Shown: in pieces, positions 1 through 7,835 of the stretch
Position numbering within the stretch: the first letter of the stretch is position 1
Layout: every line of letters begins with the position of its first letter
NCBI RefSeq assembly: GCF_000161455.1
Contig: NZ_CM000745.1
Span: 770,385-793,225, forward strand
DNA from: Bacillus pseudomycoides DSM 12442
GTDB lineage: Bacteria > Bacillota > Bacilli > Bacillales > Bacillaceae_G
DNA: 22,841 nt
Reading direction: 5' to 3'
The notes under the pieces: generated by a model
The model's database searches: none
Told to the model about the DNA's origin: nothing
Seen by the model: the letters and a program-made list of their open reading frames with translations, nothing else
Made by a program: the position numbers and the translations under genes

Positions 1-439
1 ATTCTGCAGCTTCTGGATAAGAATTGAATGTTCCGTCTAAGTTACTACCTGCGTACACATTCCACATATCGTCTTCTTGGATAAGAGTAAGAATATGGCC
101 GTCTTCATTATGCCATTCTTCTTCTTTAGTAGGTGCAGCCTGTGCGACTACTTCTTCGGGTTCTTGGGATAGAAGTTCAATTGATTTTTGAATTAATGAG
201 CGTAGTTCGTCTGCTGAAAATTCACGGATGTTAACCATGCCTTTATCGTCTGTTTTATAACCGTTAATGCCGCTAGCGTATACAAAGCCATTTCCATTTG
301 GATGTAAATGATAAACAACGTTCTTTTTGTCTAAGCGACTTTCTTCAAAGTGAAAGTTTACACGTTTTAATGACACGTTCTTTCTTTCTAATTGCGGGAA
401 AGATTCGATAATCGATAATTTTTCTTCAAAAGTTAGCAT
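1..439 (-). CDS. Partial conserved-looking protein of unknown function (N-terminal 146 residues)
   Basis: An open frame on the minus strand starts at ATG 439-437 and runs off the left edge without a stop, so only the N-terminal part is visible. GGAGG lies 4 bases upstream of the ATG. The protein begins MLTFEEKLSIIESFP, is soluble-looking with no signal peptide or membrane segment, and is rich in Glu and Lys. A motif around residues 47-60 (YHLHPNGNGFVYASG) and a Glu/Ala-rich linker near residue 105 precede a second segment containing EEEWHNEDGHILTLI. That layout suggests two small domains joined by a linker. I do not recognise the family. A candidate sigma-A promoter sits just upstream at 478-506. 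Confidence 0.75.
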   Translation of the reverse strand, partial: MLTFEEKLSIIESFPQLERKNVSLKRVNFHFEESRLDKKNVVYHLHPNGNGFVYASGINGYKTDDKGMVNIREFSADELRSLIQKSIELLSQEPEEVVAQAAPTKEEEWHNEDGHILTLIQEDDMWNVYAGSNLDGTFNSYPEAAE

Positions 440-477
440 ATTGCCTCCAAATATATAGTAAAAGATTTAATCCGTTC

Positions 478-506
478 ATTATAGCATAGGGGGATTTTTT
501 TCTAAA
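478..506 (-). promoter_or_regulatory. Candidate sigma-A promoter for the leftmost gene
   Basis: On the minus strand TTTAGA (506-501) is separated by 17 bases from a perfect TATAAT (483-478), about 40 bases upstream of the ATG at 439. The -35 box matches the consensus at 4 of 6 positions. Confidence 0.5.
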
Positions 507-532
507 GCGTTAGCGAGAAGGGAATGTGAAAA

Positions 533-736
533 ATGAAGACGGTTACTTCACGATACTGTAAAGAGTTTCTTCTAAAAGGCGCTGACGAACGCGCCTTTCT
601 CACGTTACAATGGAACGTGGACATTATCCTGCATGTAACACTTCTACCTCAAAATTTAGCGAAAGCAAGGAAGTTAGTGAGAGAAGAACTGTCAGTAAAA
701 GCCCGATTGGTAAGAGATAATAATCAGTGGGACTGA
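533..736 (+). CDS. Small hypothetical protein, 67 aa
   Basis: A short open frame lies between the divergent unknown gene and the SulP transporter. The start ATG has only a modest purine-rich ribosome site (GAAGGGA, about 9 bases upstream). The product is basic, with a C-terminal helix-prone stretch (NLAKARKLVREELSVKA), no signal peptide and no clear membrane segment. The stop codon lies inside the loop of the hairpin at 721-753. It is 48 bases upstream of the SulP start and could be co-transcribed with it. I do not recognise a family. The size, weak ribosome site and lack of motif leave open that it is a chance ORF. Confidence 0.45.
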   Translation: MKTVTSRYCKEFLLKGADERAFLTLQWNVDIILHVTLLPQNLAKARKLVREELSVKARLVRDNNQWD

Positions 737-753
737 AGACCCCTCACTGATTA
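721..753 (+). repeat. Hairpin with 9-bp arms, possible dispersed-repeat copy or attenuator
   Basis: The arms TAATCAGTG (721-729) and CACTGATTA (745-753) are perfectly complementary around a loop holding the stop codon of the 67-aa ORF. The right arm runs into TGATTAAAGTTTCA (748-761), a 14-base string that recurs exactly at 12298-12311. There is only a short T-rich tail, so terminator function is uncertain. It could weaken read-through into the SulP gene or be part of a dispersed repeat. Confidence 0.5.
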
Positions 754-784
754 AAGTTTCATTTTATGTAGAGGTGATTTTTTT

Positions 785-2263
785 ATGGTTCAAAAAATAG
801 CAAAAGAATGTTTAGCGGGTTTTACCGTGGCGATTGTTGCACTGCCGCTCGCAATTGCGTTTGGGATTGCCGCAACGGGGACATCTGAAGGGGCGTTAGT
901 CGGATTGTATGGTGCGATTTTTGCGGGATTATTTGCAGCGCTGTTTGGTGGCACAGCAGGGCAAGTAACAGGTCCTACAGGTCCAATTACGGTGATTGCG
1001 ACAGGAGTTATCGCAACTCATGGACTCGAAGCAAGTTTTATCGCATTTATGATGGCCGGGTTGTTTCAAATTTTATTTGGTGTATGTAAGCTTGGAGCTT
1101 ATATACGTTATATTCCATATTCCGTTGTTTCAGGGTTTATGAATGGAATTGCACTTATCATTATTTTAGGTGAAATGAAGCATGTAAAGAATAGCTTTTT
1201 ACTTGTTCTGTTAACAATTCTCGTTATGCTTGTTGCAGGGAAGTGGATTAAAGCGATTCCGGCGAGTCTAATTGCGTTAGTTGGAGTTACGGCAACATTG
1301 CCATTATTTTCTCATGTATTACAAGGACTTACGATTCAATTACCTTTTGTGGGAACGATTCCTCTAAACAAGATGATTGAAAAAATTGGAGCAATTCCAG
1401 AAGCAATACCTTCTCTTCATGTACCATCTTTTAGTGGATCAGTAGTGCTTGAACTTATTTTTCCAGCACTTAGTATCGCATTATTAGGATCAATTGACTC
1501 TTTATTAACATCTGTTGTGATGGATAACGTAACAGGTACGCGCCATAAAAGTAATAAAGAATTGATTGGCCAAGGGTTAGGGAATATCATGAGTGGATTG
1601 TTTGGCGGATTAGCAGGAGCAGGAGCAACTGTAAGATCGATTGTGAATATAAGAAGTGGCGGGAAAACAGCATTGTCAGCTTGTATGCATAGCATCATTT
1701 TATTTATTTTCATTATTGGACTTGGTGCGGTTGTACAATATATTCCACTTGCAGTACTATCGGGTATTTTAATTTTAACAGGTATCGGAATGTTTGATTG
1801 GGATAGCATGAAAAAGATGCATGTAGCCCCAAAAGCTGATACTGTCGTTATGCTTTTAACAATGGTGATTACAGTGAAATTTGATTTAATGATTGCGGTT
1901 GCGTTTGGCATAGTGCTTTCCTTCATTTTATATATAGTGCAATGTAAAGAACGAAAAGCTTCTATTGTAAAAGAAGAAGGGGAAGATGCATTGTATATGA
2001 TTCGGGGGCCGCTTTCCTTTCTATCTGTTGACCGTATTTTCTCTTCTTTGCAAGAAGTCAAATCTCATTTGACATTACGTTTGAATGATGTGCATTATAT
2101 GGATACTTCAGGAGCGATGGCGCTATTAAACTTTGTGGATCATACGGAGAAAATGGGTGCAAGTGTAACGCTTGAGCATTTACAGCCGCATGTTGAACAG
2201 ACGCTGCTAAGTTTGGCAAATGATGAACAAAGAAAAAAGTTACAAATGGTGAACGAAAAGTAG
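785..2263 (+). CDS. SulP-family inorganic anion transporter with C-terminal STAS domain
   Basis: This is a secondary transporter of the SulP (SLC26) family; characterised members carry sulfate, bicarbonate or other anions, and the substrate cannot be read from sequence. At 492 residues it is complete. The N-terminal part (about residues 8-390) is a run of hydrophobic segments with the family motif region GQVTGPTGPITVIATG near residues 59-74. The linker to the STAS domain is short. The STAS domain (about 405-485) has the conserved loop MDTSGAMALL, with Asp440-Thr441-Ser442 at the phosphorylatable position of anti-sigma-antagonist-like domains. The ATG follows AGAGGTGAT with good spacing. It ends in a terminator shared with the convergent membrane gene. 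No carbonic anhydrase or sulfate-assimilation gene is adjacent to hint at the substrate. Confidence 0.92.
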   Translation: MVQKIAKECLAGFTVAIVALPLAIAFGIAATGTSEGALVGLYGAIFAGLFAALFGGTAGQVTGPTGPITVIATGVIATHGLEASFIAFMMAGLFQILFGVCKLGAYIRYIPYSVVSGFMNGIALIIILGEMKHVKNSFLLVLLTILVMLVAGKWIKAIPASLIALVGVTATLPLFSHVLQGLTIQLPFVGTIPLNKMIEKIGAIPEAIPSLHVPSFSGSVVLELIFPALSIALLGSIDSLLTSVVMDNVTGTRHKSNKELIGQGLGNIMSGLFGGLAGAGATVRSIVNIRSGGKTALSACMHSIILFIFIIGLGAVVQYIPLAVLSGILILTGIGMFDWDSMKKMHVAPKADTVVMLLTMVITVKFDLMIAVAFGIVLSFILYIVQCKERKASIVKEEGEDALYMIRGPLSFLSVDRIFSSLQEVKSHLTLRLNDVHYMDTSGAMALLNFVDHTEKMGASVTLEHLQPHVEQTLLSLANDEQRKKLQMVNEK

Positions 2264-2278
2264 AGTTGAAATGATGAA

Positions 2279-2308
2279 AAGCAGCATCCACATAATTGGA
2301 TGCTGCTT
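2279..2308. terminator. Bidirectional intrinsic terminator between convergent genes
   Basis: Perfect 11-bp arms AAGCAGCATCC (2279-2289) and GGATGCTGCTT (2298-2308) surround an 8-base loop. Downstream on the minus strand the stem leads into TTTTC; on the plus strand the tail is a weaker GTAGCGTTTTC. The position between two convergent stop codons supports a shared terminator. Confidence 0.8.
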
Positions 2309-2319
2309 GTAGCGTTTTC

Positions 2320-3720
2320 TTAATCTGCTTTTAAATCAACAATGACATAGGCTAATATTACGACAAAGAAAATACTAACAGCTGGTGCGGTTAATACATG
2401 TCCAGCCGTAAAGGCAATACCTAGTGCTAATACTAGCACACTGGCAAGGAGCATATATCTTACAGTTATAATGGATTTGAAATTTGTAATGACGCGAATG
2501 AATAATCGAATGCCAAAATAAACAAATGGTAACAGATAAAGCAGAAAACCAATGATTCCAAATGAAAAGAATAAATCATGAAAGTCCATTTCAATTAGTT
2601 TAACTGCATCTTTATCTTTATAGTTTCCTGCGTATCCCATACCGAATAACTTTTGTGATATAGGGGCTTCTTTATAGTATTGTTTATACACTTGTAAGAA
2701 TTTATCACGGTCACTATAAATTAAACTATTCATTTCTCCACTTGTTAATTTTCCTTCTGCACGTCTTTTTGCTTCTTCAGGATCCTCTGTAATTACTTTC
2801 CCTTCTTTTCTTGCTTGTTCTTCGCTTGCTAATTTTTTATCTTCATATATTTGTAAATGAATGCCCATATTTTTTGCAATAGGAGTAAGTGGTGTGACTG
2901 CCAATAAACCACCTAGTACAACAAGAGCAACAAAGGTATTAACAAGATGTGTAATTCCTTTACCTACTTTTTTACGTTGCATCATATATTCAATAATAGA
3001 AAAGAGAAGTGCAACGCCTAGTGTAAGGATAATTGCTCCATATCCCACTTTTGTTCCGACCATAATACTGGCATACATCGCTAAAATTGTTGGAATCCAG
3101 TAGTATACTTTAGAAAAAGAAGTTGTTTTCTGTACAGAGTAGAGTACAACCATTGGGAACGTGATTGCTAAAATAGAACTCAATTCATTTCCCGCGAAGA
3201 ACCATCCTCTAGAGCCGGTTTTTTCGTATGAATAACTTGAGAAATCTGTTCCGGATGCTATAGATACAATCATAACCATACTTACAATTAACGATGCATA
3301 TAAGAAATATGTAATGAGTTTATCAGAAGCATGCTGTTTATCTTTTAGTTCTTTAAATACAAGAATATATCCAAACAATAAAACGATTGGATATGTACTT
3401 TTCAAAATGAATTTAATTTCCTCGCCAAAAGAAACGGGGTGCTTGACGATCATATTGTTTACAAGTCCAGCAGCAAGTACGATACCAAGTAAGACTAGAT
3501 AGAAAATATATTTCTTATTACCAGGTTGTTTCCAATTGAAAAGTAGATATCCTAAAGCGAGAGTCATAAAGGCAAATCTTACTACAATTCCGACTGTCGC
3601 ACTCATGTGTAATGTGTAGATAGAGAAAGATGTTAATAAATCTAAAATTGGTTGCAACACGATGAATAGTAACAGGAAATGTGGGAAGTAGTTATTCGTT
3701 TGTTTCAACTTGTTAACCAT
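2320..3720 (-). CDS. O-antigen ligase/polymerase-like (Wzy_C-type) multi-pass membrane protein
   Basis: A 466-residue protein with about 11-12 hydrophobic segments and one large extracytoplasmic loop (roughly residues 275-365). That loop is charged and carries a KEEAKRRAEGK-type stretch and a conserved-looking LFGMGYAGNY. This layout is typical of the O-antigen ligase/Wzy superfamily, which polymerises or transfers lipid-linked glycans at the outer face of the membrane. In a Gram-positive cell a role in capsule, secondary wall polymer or teichuronic-type glycan is the inference. The frame is open 28 codons further upstream to 3804, but ATG 3720 is preferred because GGAGG lies 5 bases before it and MVNKLKQTNNYFPH leads into the first membrane segment. 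No glycosyltransferases lie nearby, so it looks like an orphan gene. Confidence 0.78.
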   Translation of the reverse strand: MVNKLKQTNNYFPHFLLLFIVLQPILDLLTSFSIYTLHMSATVGIVVRFAFMTLALGYLLFNWKQPGNKKYIFYLVLLGIVLAAGLVNNMIVKHPVSFGEEIKFILKSTYPIVLLFGYILVFKELKDKQHASDKLITYFLYASLIVSMVMIVSIASGTDFSSYSYEKTGSRGWFFAGNELSSILAITFPMVVLYSVQKTTSFSKVYYWIPTILAMYASIMVGTKVGYGAIILTLGVALLFSIIEYMMQRKKVGKGITHLVNTFVALVVLGGLLAVTPLTPIAKNMGIHLQIYEDKKLASEEQARKEGKVITEDPEEAKRRAEGKLTSGEMNSLIYSDRDKFLQVYKQYYKEAPISQKLFGMGYAGNYKDKDAVKLIEMDFHDLFFSFGIIGFLLYLLPFVYFGIRLFIRVITNFKSIITVRYMLLASVLVLALGIAFTAGHVLTAPAVSIFFVVILAYVIVDLKAD

Positions 3721-3934
3721 GTTTTCCTCCATTTCTTCATTTTCGCATGATTGGATGAACGAATTTCTATGTCCATTTGATACATCAACATAAGAATACA
3801 CCATTTTATTATAATGGTAAATAGACGAGGATATGTGGCAAATCTCTTGAAAAGAGGTTATTTTCTTTCATTCATAATAGGGAATATGTAAATTTTCGAG
3901 TGTATTAGACAGAAAATTACGAAAAAAGAAGGAT

Positions 3935-3963
3935 TTTACACCTCTTTTCTTTAATTATATAAG
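3935..3963 (+). promoter_or_regulatory. Candidate sigma-A promoter for the enoyl-CoA hydratase-family gene
   Basis: TTTACA (3935-3940) and TATAAG (3958-3963) are spaced by 17 bases, each one mismatch from consensus, ending 32 bases before the ATG. A second TATAAT at 3964-3969 lacks a properly spaced -35 box. Confidence 0.4.
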
Positions 3964-3995
3964 TATAATCTTTAAGGAAGAAAGAGGGATATATA

Positions 3996-4784
3996 ATGGA
4001 AGTAAAAAGTAAAGCCGAGTCTGTAGTTGTGAAATATGAAGGACGAGTAGCAACGATTATGATGAATCGCCCAGAAGTATTAAATGCATTAGATGAACCT
4101 ACGCTCAAAGAATTGTTAGCAAAGCTGAAAGAAGTAGCTGAAAGTTCCGTTCATATTGTCGTATTATGCGGGAATGGACGTGGTTTTTCTGCGGGTGGAG
4201 ACATTAAATCTATGCTTTCTAGTAATGATGAAAGCAAATTTGAAAGTATCATGAATACCATTTCAGAAATTGTTGTAACGTTATATACAATGCCAAAACT
4301 TGTGATCAGTGCAATTCATGGCCCAACTGCGGGGCTTGGTTTAAGTATTGCGTTAACAGCTGATTATGTATTGGCAGACGTTTCATCTATCATTGCGATG
4401 AATTTTATTGGAATCGCTTTAATACCAGACGGCGGGGGGCATTTCTTCTTACAAAAACGTCTCGGTGAAAATATGGCAAAACAAATCATTTGGGAAGGTA
4501 AAAAGTTACCAGCAACAGAAGCGTTAGAGCTTGGATTAATTGACGAAGTTATCGGAGAAAACTTCCAAGGTGCTGTAAAACAAAAAATAAATGAATGGCT
4601 TCAAAAACCAATTAAATCCATGATTCAAACGAAACAAATTTTATGCGAAGTCAATCGCTCAAGCTTAGAACAAACGCTTCAGCTTGAAAAGCGCGGACAA
4701 TACGAAATGAGAAGAACAGCTGACCATAAAGAAGGAATTACTGCATTTTTAGAAAAACGTCCGCCTGCGTTTAAAGGGGAATAA
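3996..4784 (+). CDS. Enoyl-CoA hydratase/isomerase family protein (crotonase fold)
   Basis: A 262-residue crotonase-fold protein of normal length. The family signature is clear: NRPEVLNALD near residue 24, the first oxyanion-hole segment FSAGGD at 64-69, and the second at GPTAGLGLS 109-117. The catalytic-acid region reads IPDGGGHFFL (143-152), so Asp145 sits where classical hydratases have a Glu. That pattern is seen in PaaG-like and isomerase-type members, so hydratase activity should not be assumed. The C-terminal helix pair (TADHKEGITAFLEKRPPAF) is the usual trimerisation end. It is monocistronic, with a candidate promoter in front and a strong terminator behind. No acyl-CoA dehydrogenase or thiolase gene is adjacent. 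Confidence 0.88.
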   Translation: MEVKSKAESVVVKYEGRVATIMMNRPEVLNALDEPTLKELLAKLKEVAESSVHIVVLCGNGRGFSAGGDIKSMLSSNDESKFESIMNTISEIVVTLYTMPKLVISAIHGPTAGLGLSIALTADYVLADVSSIIAMNFIGIALIPDGGGHFFLQKRLGENMAKQIIWEGKKLPATEALELGLIDEVIGENFQGAVKQKINEWLQKPIKSMIQTKQILCEVNRSSLEQTLQLEKRGQYEMRRTADHKEGITAFLEKRPPAFKGE

Positions 4785-4790
4785 AAAAAG

Positions 4791-4828
4791 AAAAAGTGTT
4801 AACACATCCTAAGTGTTAGCACTTTTTT
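4791..4828 (+). terminator. Intrinsic terminator after the enoyl-CoA hydratase-family gene
   Basis: A 15-bp stem, AAAAAGTGTTAACAC (4791-4805) against GTGTTAGCACTTTTT (4813-4827), has one G-U pair, a 7-base loop and a T run. Confidence 0.88.
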
Positions 4829-4845
4829 AAGTAATGAGGGAAAAG

Positions 4846-5169
4846 ATGAAAAGAAAAGTTATAGTTATTATCGGTTTATTTATGCTAATCTATTTTGCTC
4901 TACATAGCACACCAACGCTTGCTGTTCGCACGGCGTTATTTTTTGAGGGCCATCCTAAGGTTGCTACAGGGGGAGAAATTACGAAAGAAAGAAATATAGA
5001 GAAAGAAGCACTTCCTGCAGCTTGTCAAACATTGTATGGAACAGAAAATAACGAACCAGATCATTACTTCTTTCCTCAAGTACAAGCTCATGGAACGGGG
5101 ATTGATATGATGAGTGCGTGTGTGAAAAAGAAATGGTTTTTCTATAAAGCAGAGCTAGGATGCTACTAA
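4846..5169 (+). CDS. Small exported or membrane-anchored protein of unknown function, 107 aa
   Basis: The N-terminus is MKRKVIVIIGLFMLIYFALHS, a basic end plus one hydrophobic segment, consistent with a signal peptide or signal anchor. The rest is extracytoplasmic, with three Cys residues in that part (in PAACQTLYG, MMSACVKKKW and the C-terminal LGCY) that could form a disulfide. An in-frame ATG at 4834 exists, but ATG 4846 is preferred because GAGGG lies 5 bases before it. It starts just past the terminator of the upstream gene and ends about 56 bases before the MazG-like gene. I do not recognise the family. Confidence 0.65.
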   Translation: MKRKVIVIIGLFMLIYFALHSTPTLAVRTALFFEGHPKVATGGEITKERNIEKEALPAACQTLYGTENNEPDHYFFPQVQAHGTGIDMMSACVKKKWFFYKAELGCY

Positions 5170-5225
5170 ATATGGAAAGAAGATATGCTATAGTATAAGT
5201 ATGATATTTTGGTGGAGGTAGAACT

Positions 5226-5552
5226 ATGTCAACTTATAATAAACTAGTTAGAGATCTCGTTCCAGAAAAGATTTTAATGTCTGGAAAAACATATACTTCA
5301 AAAAAATTAACTGGTCAAGCATACATACAAGCATTAGCGAAAATCGGAACAGAGGAAATTCGTGAATTCGCCTCAATGAAAGAACGTGAACACGCATTAG
5401 ATTCACTGGCTGATGCACTAGAAGTCATCATCTCACTAGCGCGTGCAGAAGGCGCAACATTTGAAGATATTGAGCGTCTTCGTAAGCAAAAAGAAGAAGA
5501 ACGCGGTGGGTTCCAAAGAGGGATTTACTTGCTGGATGTTTCGGAGGAGTAG
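5226..5552 (+). CDS. MazG-like / phosphoribosyl-ATP pyrophosphohydrolase-like protein
   Basis: A 108-residue all-alpha protein of the MazG-like NTP pyrophosphohydrolase superfamily, whose members hydrolyse nucleoside triphosphates to monophosphate and pyrophosphate with Mg2+. It begins with the typical YNKLVRDLVPEKI motif. The metal-binding pattern is visible as EEIREF (about residues 43-48) followed by DSLADALEVI (about 59-68), that is E-x2-E then D-x3-D. The C-terminal segment ERLRKQKEEERGGF is also typical of the small stand-alone members. It is not part of a histidine operon, so a house-cleaning role is more likely than HisE function. TGGAGGT lies 7 bases before the ATG. Confidence 0.85.
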   Translation: MSTYNKLVRDLVPEKILMSGKTYTSKKLTGQAYIQALAKIGTEEIREFASMKEREHALDSLADALEVIISLARAEGATFEDIERLRKQKEEERGGFQRGIYLLDVSEE

Positions 5553-5571
5553 TTAACTGTGAATTATATAG

Positions 5572-5700
5572 AGATATAAAACCTTTCTGTTTTTGGGTGG
5601 GAGAGAGGATCCGTCCATGCGTAGAAGCGGACTCGGCTTTTTTCTGTCCCATGCTGTGTTTGAAACAAAGGGAGAGAATGAGAGTAAAACGTTCTCTTTT
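5572..5700 (+). repeat. Dispersed repeat, copy A of three (bcr-like)
   Basis: This segment shares long stretches with 6435-6550: TCCGTCCATGCGTAGA, then CATGC and AAACAAAGGGAGAGAATGAG. Its left part (GATATAAA, then GGGAGAGAGGATCC) also matches 6604-6665. All three copies have the same orientation. The minus strand stays open across copies A and B (both encode LILSLCFK followed by MGQKKA), but no ribosome site or independent coding signal supports a gene. I infer a Bacillus cereus group intergenic repeat and cannot assign the named class without a search. Confidence 0.65.
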
Positions 5701-5718
5701 GGCGTACAAAACAACAAA

Positions 5719-5776
5719 CAATAAGCTAAATGGGTTACGAAATCGCAAATGATTTCGTAACCCATTTAGCTTGTTG
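5719..5776. repeat. Long inverted repeat (26-bp arms, 6-base loop)
   Basis: The arms 5719-5744 and 5751-5776 pair over 26 bases with a single G-U, around the loop GCAAAT. The core is GGGTTACGAAATC / GATTTCGTAACCC. It lies between the converging MazG-like gene and the small membrane gene. No T run follows directly on either strand, so it is not a standard terminator, although it could still stop converging transcripts. It may instead be a small non-autonomous element or a processing site. Confidence 0.8.
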
Positions 5777-5854
5777 ATATATAAGTATTTTTGGCATTCT
5801 AGCAAGCTAATTCGCATAAGAAAACGCAAGTAAATTATCATGTTAAAATGAGAC

Positions 5855-6052
5855 TTATTTTCCCCATATTTTTTTAAACGACATAGCATATGTTATTCCA
5901 AGTACGGATTGTACTATTAGAAATAGTGATGCAGTCAATGTTTTTACATTATGGTCCAATGCACCTAATACTCCCATAATTAAGCCAATTAAGATAAAAA
6001 GTACACTTAGGAAAGGCGTAACTTTCATTAATATTTCAAACTTTTTATTCAT
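5855..6052 (-). CDS. Small membrane protein of unknown function, 65 aa
   Basis: Two hydrophobic segments (about residues 11-32 and 38-57) are joined by a short polar turn (DHNVKT), with basic ends MNKKFEILMK and SFKKIWGK. This is a hairpin membrane protein with both termini probably cytoplasmic. AGGAGG lies 7 bases before the ATG, one of the best ribosome sites in the window, which supports a real gene despite its size. It stands alone, converging on the MazG-like gene across a repeat and a long inverted repeat. No family recognised. Confidence 0.75.
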   Translation of the reverse strand: MNKKFEILMKVTPFLSVLFILIGLIMGVLGALDHNVKTLTASLFLIVQSVLGITYAMSFKKIWGK

Positions 6053-6434
6053 AAAATGACCTCCTATTTTCTGTGGATTTTAACTATTATATAGGATTTA
6101 TTATAAAATTAAAATATTTAAATTATATGTAAATCGCCTATCTAAATTTAAAGGCCTTTAATTTTGTATCTGAATGAGAGGTGTGGGATTGCACCAAAAG
6201 TTTTTGCTCTTAACAGAGCCATTTTTGGGGGAGCATTGTTTTTAATAAAGAATGATTGAATTCCCTCCCTATATAAGTAAATAACGAGGGGCTTCTGAAA
6301 AACATCTACTGTTATTCTCCTGAATCCTCTTCAAAAACGTCTCTTGTATATAATAACTATACATTATATATAAGAAGAAAGGTAAACTTAATTGGTAATT
6401 ACATCAATTTATGTATATTAAAACAATTTTATTA
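6053..6434. other. AT-rich intergenic stretch with one nested hairpin; no gene seen
   Basis: I see no ORF with a ribosome site here. The only clear structure is at 6193-6228: CCAAAA and TTTTGG enclose an inner GCTC-TTAACA-GAGC hairpin. A near-palindrome around AAAGGCCTTT lies near 6150-6160. Both are short and of unknown role. Confidence 0.5.
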
Positions 6435-6550
6435 TTTTTTCTTATTTTAGGGTGGAGAGAGTCCGTCCATGCGTAGAGGCGGTCAGTGCCTTTTTCTGCC
6501 CCATGCCGGGTTTAAAACAAAGGGAGAGAATGAGAGGAGGTCTCTTTTTG
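6435..6550 (+). repeat. Dispersed repeat, copy B of three (bcr-like)
   Basis: This is a direct copy of the segment at about 5591-5700. It shares TCCGTCCATGCGTAGA, the string CTTTTTCTG followed by CCCATGC, and AAACAAAGGGAGAGAATGAG, with scattered substitutions and small indels between. A C-terminal GTCTCTTTTT replaces GTTCTCTTTT of copy A. Confidence 0.65.
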
Positions 6551-6603
6551 TTTTCATAGCAGTGACTGAGATATTGGGAAATCAATATATATAGTGAAAA
6601 ATC

Positions 6604-6665
6604 GATATAAACCCTTTCTTTTTTTTGTGGGAGAGAGGATCCATGTATATGCGGAAGTGGAAAGA
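6604..6665 (+). repeat. Dispersed repeat, truncated copy C (bcr-like)
   Basis: GATATAAACCCTTTCT followed by GTGGGAGAGAGGATCC matches the left part of copy A (about 5572-5612). After ATCCATG it diverges from the other copies, so this copy appears truncated. Confidence 0.5.
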
Positions 6666-6783
6666 AATATAAAAAATGTTGTTTAAAATAAAGGCTATAT
6701 AGGAGAAACGCCATCTATAAGTGGTGGTTTTCTAATGATTACTGTATACTGAATATTAGAAAAATGAAGTGGAGGGACCAACA

Positions 6784-7833
6784 TTGGCACATCATGCAAA
6801 AGAAACAATGGAATTAATTAAACAGCTTGTTTCTATTCCAAGTCCATCTGGAAATACAGGCAAAATCATTAACTTTATTGAAAACTACGTAAAAGAGTGG
6901 AATGTAGAAACGAAGCGTAACAATAAAGGTGCGCTTATTTTGACGTTAAAAGGGAAAAACGATGATCAGCATCGTTTACTAACTGCTCACGTTGATACTT
7001 TAGGTGCAATGGTAAAAGAAATTAAATCTGACGGTCGCCTTCGCTTATCGATGATTGGCGGGTTTCGCTGGAACTCTGTTGAAGGAGAATATTGCGAAAT
7101 CGAAACAGCGAGCGGAAAAACATATACGGGTACAATTTTAATGCACCAAACATCTGTCCATGTATACAAAGACGCAGGTGAAGCAAAACGTGATGAAAAA
7201 AATATTGAAGTTCGTATCGATGAGCGCGTATCTTCAGCAGATGAAGTTCGTGAACTAGGAATCGAAGTAGGGGACTTTGTCTCATTCGACCCACGTGTCC
7301 AAATTACAGAGAGCGGCTACATAAAATCACGTCACCTAGACGACAAAGTAAGCGTGGCAATTCTACTAAAATTAATTAAAAGATTACAAGATGAAAACAT
7401 TACATTGCCATACACAACACATTTTTTAATCTCTAATAATGAAGAAATCGGGTATGGTGGTAATTCCAACATCCCAGAAGAAACAGTAGAATACTTAGCT
7501 GTCGACATGGGAGCATTAGGGGATGGTCAAGCATCAGATGAATACACAGTATCCATCTGTGCGAAAGACTCTAGCGGTCCATACCACTACGGTTTACGTA
7601 AACATTTAGTGGAACTTGCGAAAGCAAACAACATTGAATATAAAGTAGATATTTACCCATACTACGGATCAGATGCATCCGCAGCAATCCGCGCAGGATT
7701 TGATGTGAAACACGCGCTAATTGGAGCAGGAATTGATTCTTCTCATGCATTTGAGCGTACACATGAGAGTTCGATTGTACATACGGAGGCGCTTGTGTTT
7801 GCTTATGTGATGTCAGAGTTGATTGGAGAATAG
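6784..7833 (+). CDS. M42-family metallo-aminopeptidase (YsdC/FrvX-type)
   Basis: A 349-residue cytosolic zinc- or cobalt-dependent aminopeptidase of the M42 (tetrahedral aminopeptidase/glucanase) family, acting on short peptides. All metal-site motifs are present: AHVDTLG (His69, Asp71), RHLDDKVS (bridging Asp187), NNEEIGYGG (catalytic Glu220 and ligand Glu221), VDMG (Asp241) and GIDSSHAFERTH (His321). The insert between the first two motifs (about 85-175) is the oligomerisation domain. I choose TTG 6784 as start: GGAGGG lies 7 bases before it, whereas the GTG at 6769 precedes that ribosome site. The gene stands alone with a strong terminator. Related Bacillus proteins are YsdC and YtoP; which orthologue this is cannot be settled here. 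Confidence 0.9.
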   Translation: MAHHAKETMELIKQLVSIPSPSGNTGKIINFIENYVKEWNVETKRNNKGALILTLKGKNDDQHRLLTAHVDTLGAMVKEIKSDGRLRLSMIGGFRWNSVEGEYCEIETASGKTYTGTILMHQTSVHVYKDAGEAKRDEKNIEVRIDERVSSADEVRELGIEVGDFVSFDPRVQITESGYIKSRHLDDKVSVAILLKLIKRLQDENITLPYTTHFLISNNEEIGYGGNSNIPEETVEYLAVDMGALGDGQASDEYTVSICAKDSSGPYHYGLRKHLVELAKANNIEYKVDIYPYYGSDASAAIRAGFDVKHALIGAGIDSSHAFERTHESSIVHTEALVFAYVMSELIGE

Positions 7834-7835
7834 CG

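Noticed and set aside
1417..2061. 214-codon minus-strand ORF inside the SulP gene
   Set aside because: It is fully antisense to a well-supported transporter, has a low-complexity composition and no ribosome site, so it is a shadow frame.
6442..6714. 90-codon minus-strand ORF across repeat copies B and C
   Set aside because: It is made of repeat sequence with no ribosome site; the similar frame in copy A reflects the repeat, not coding conservation that I can show.
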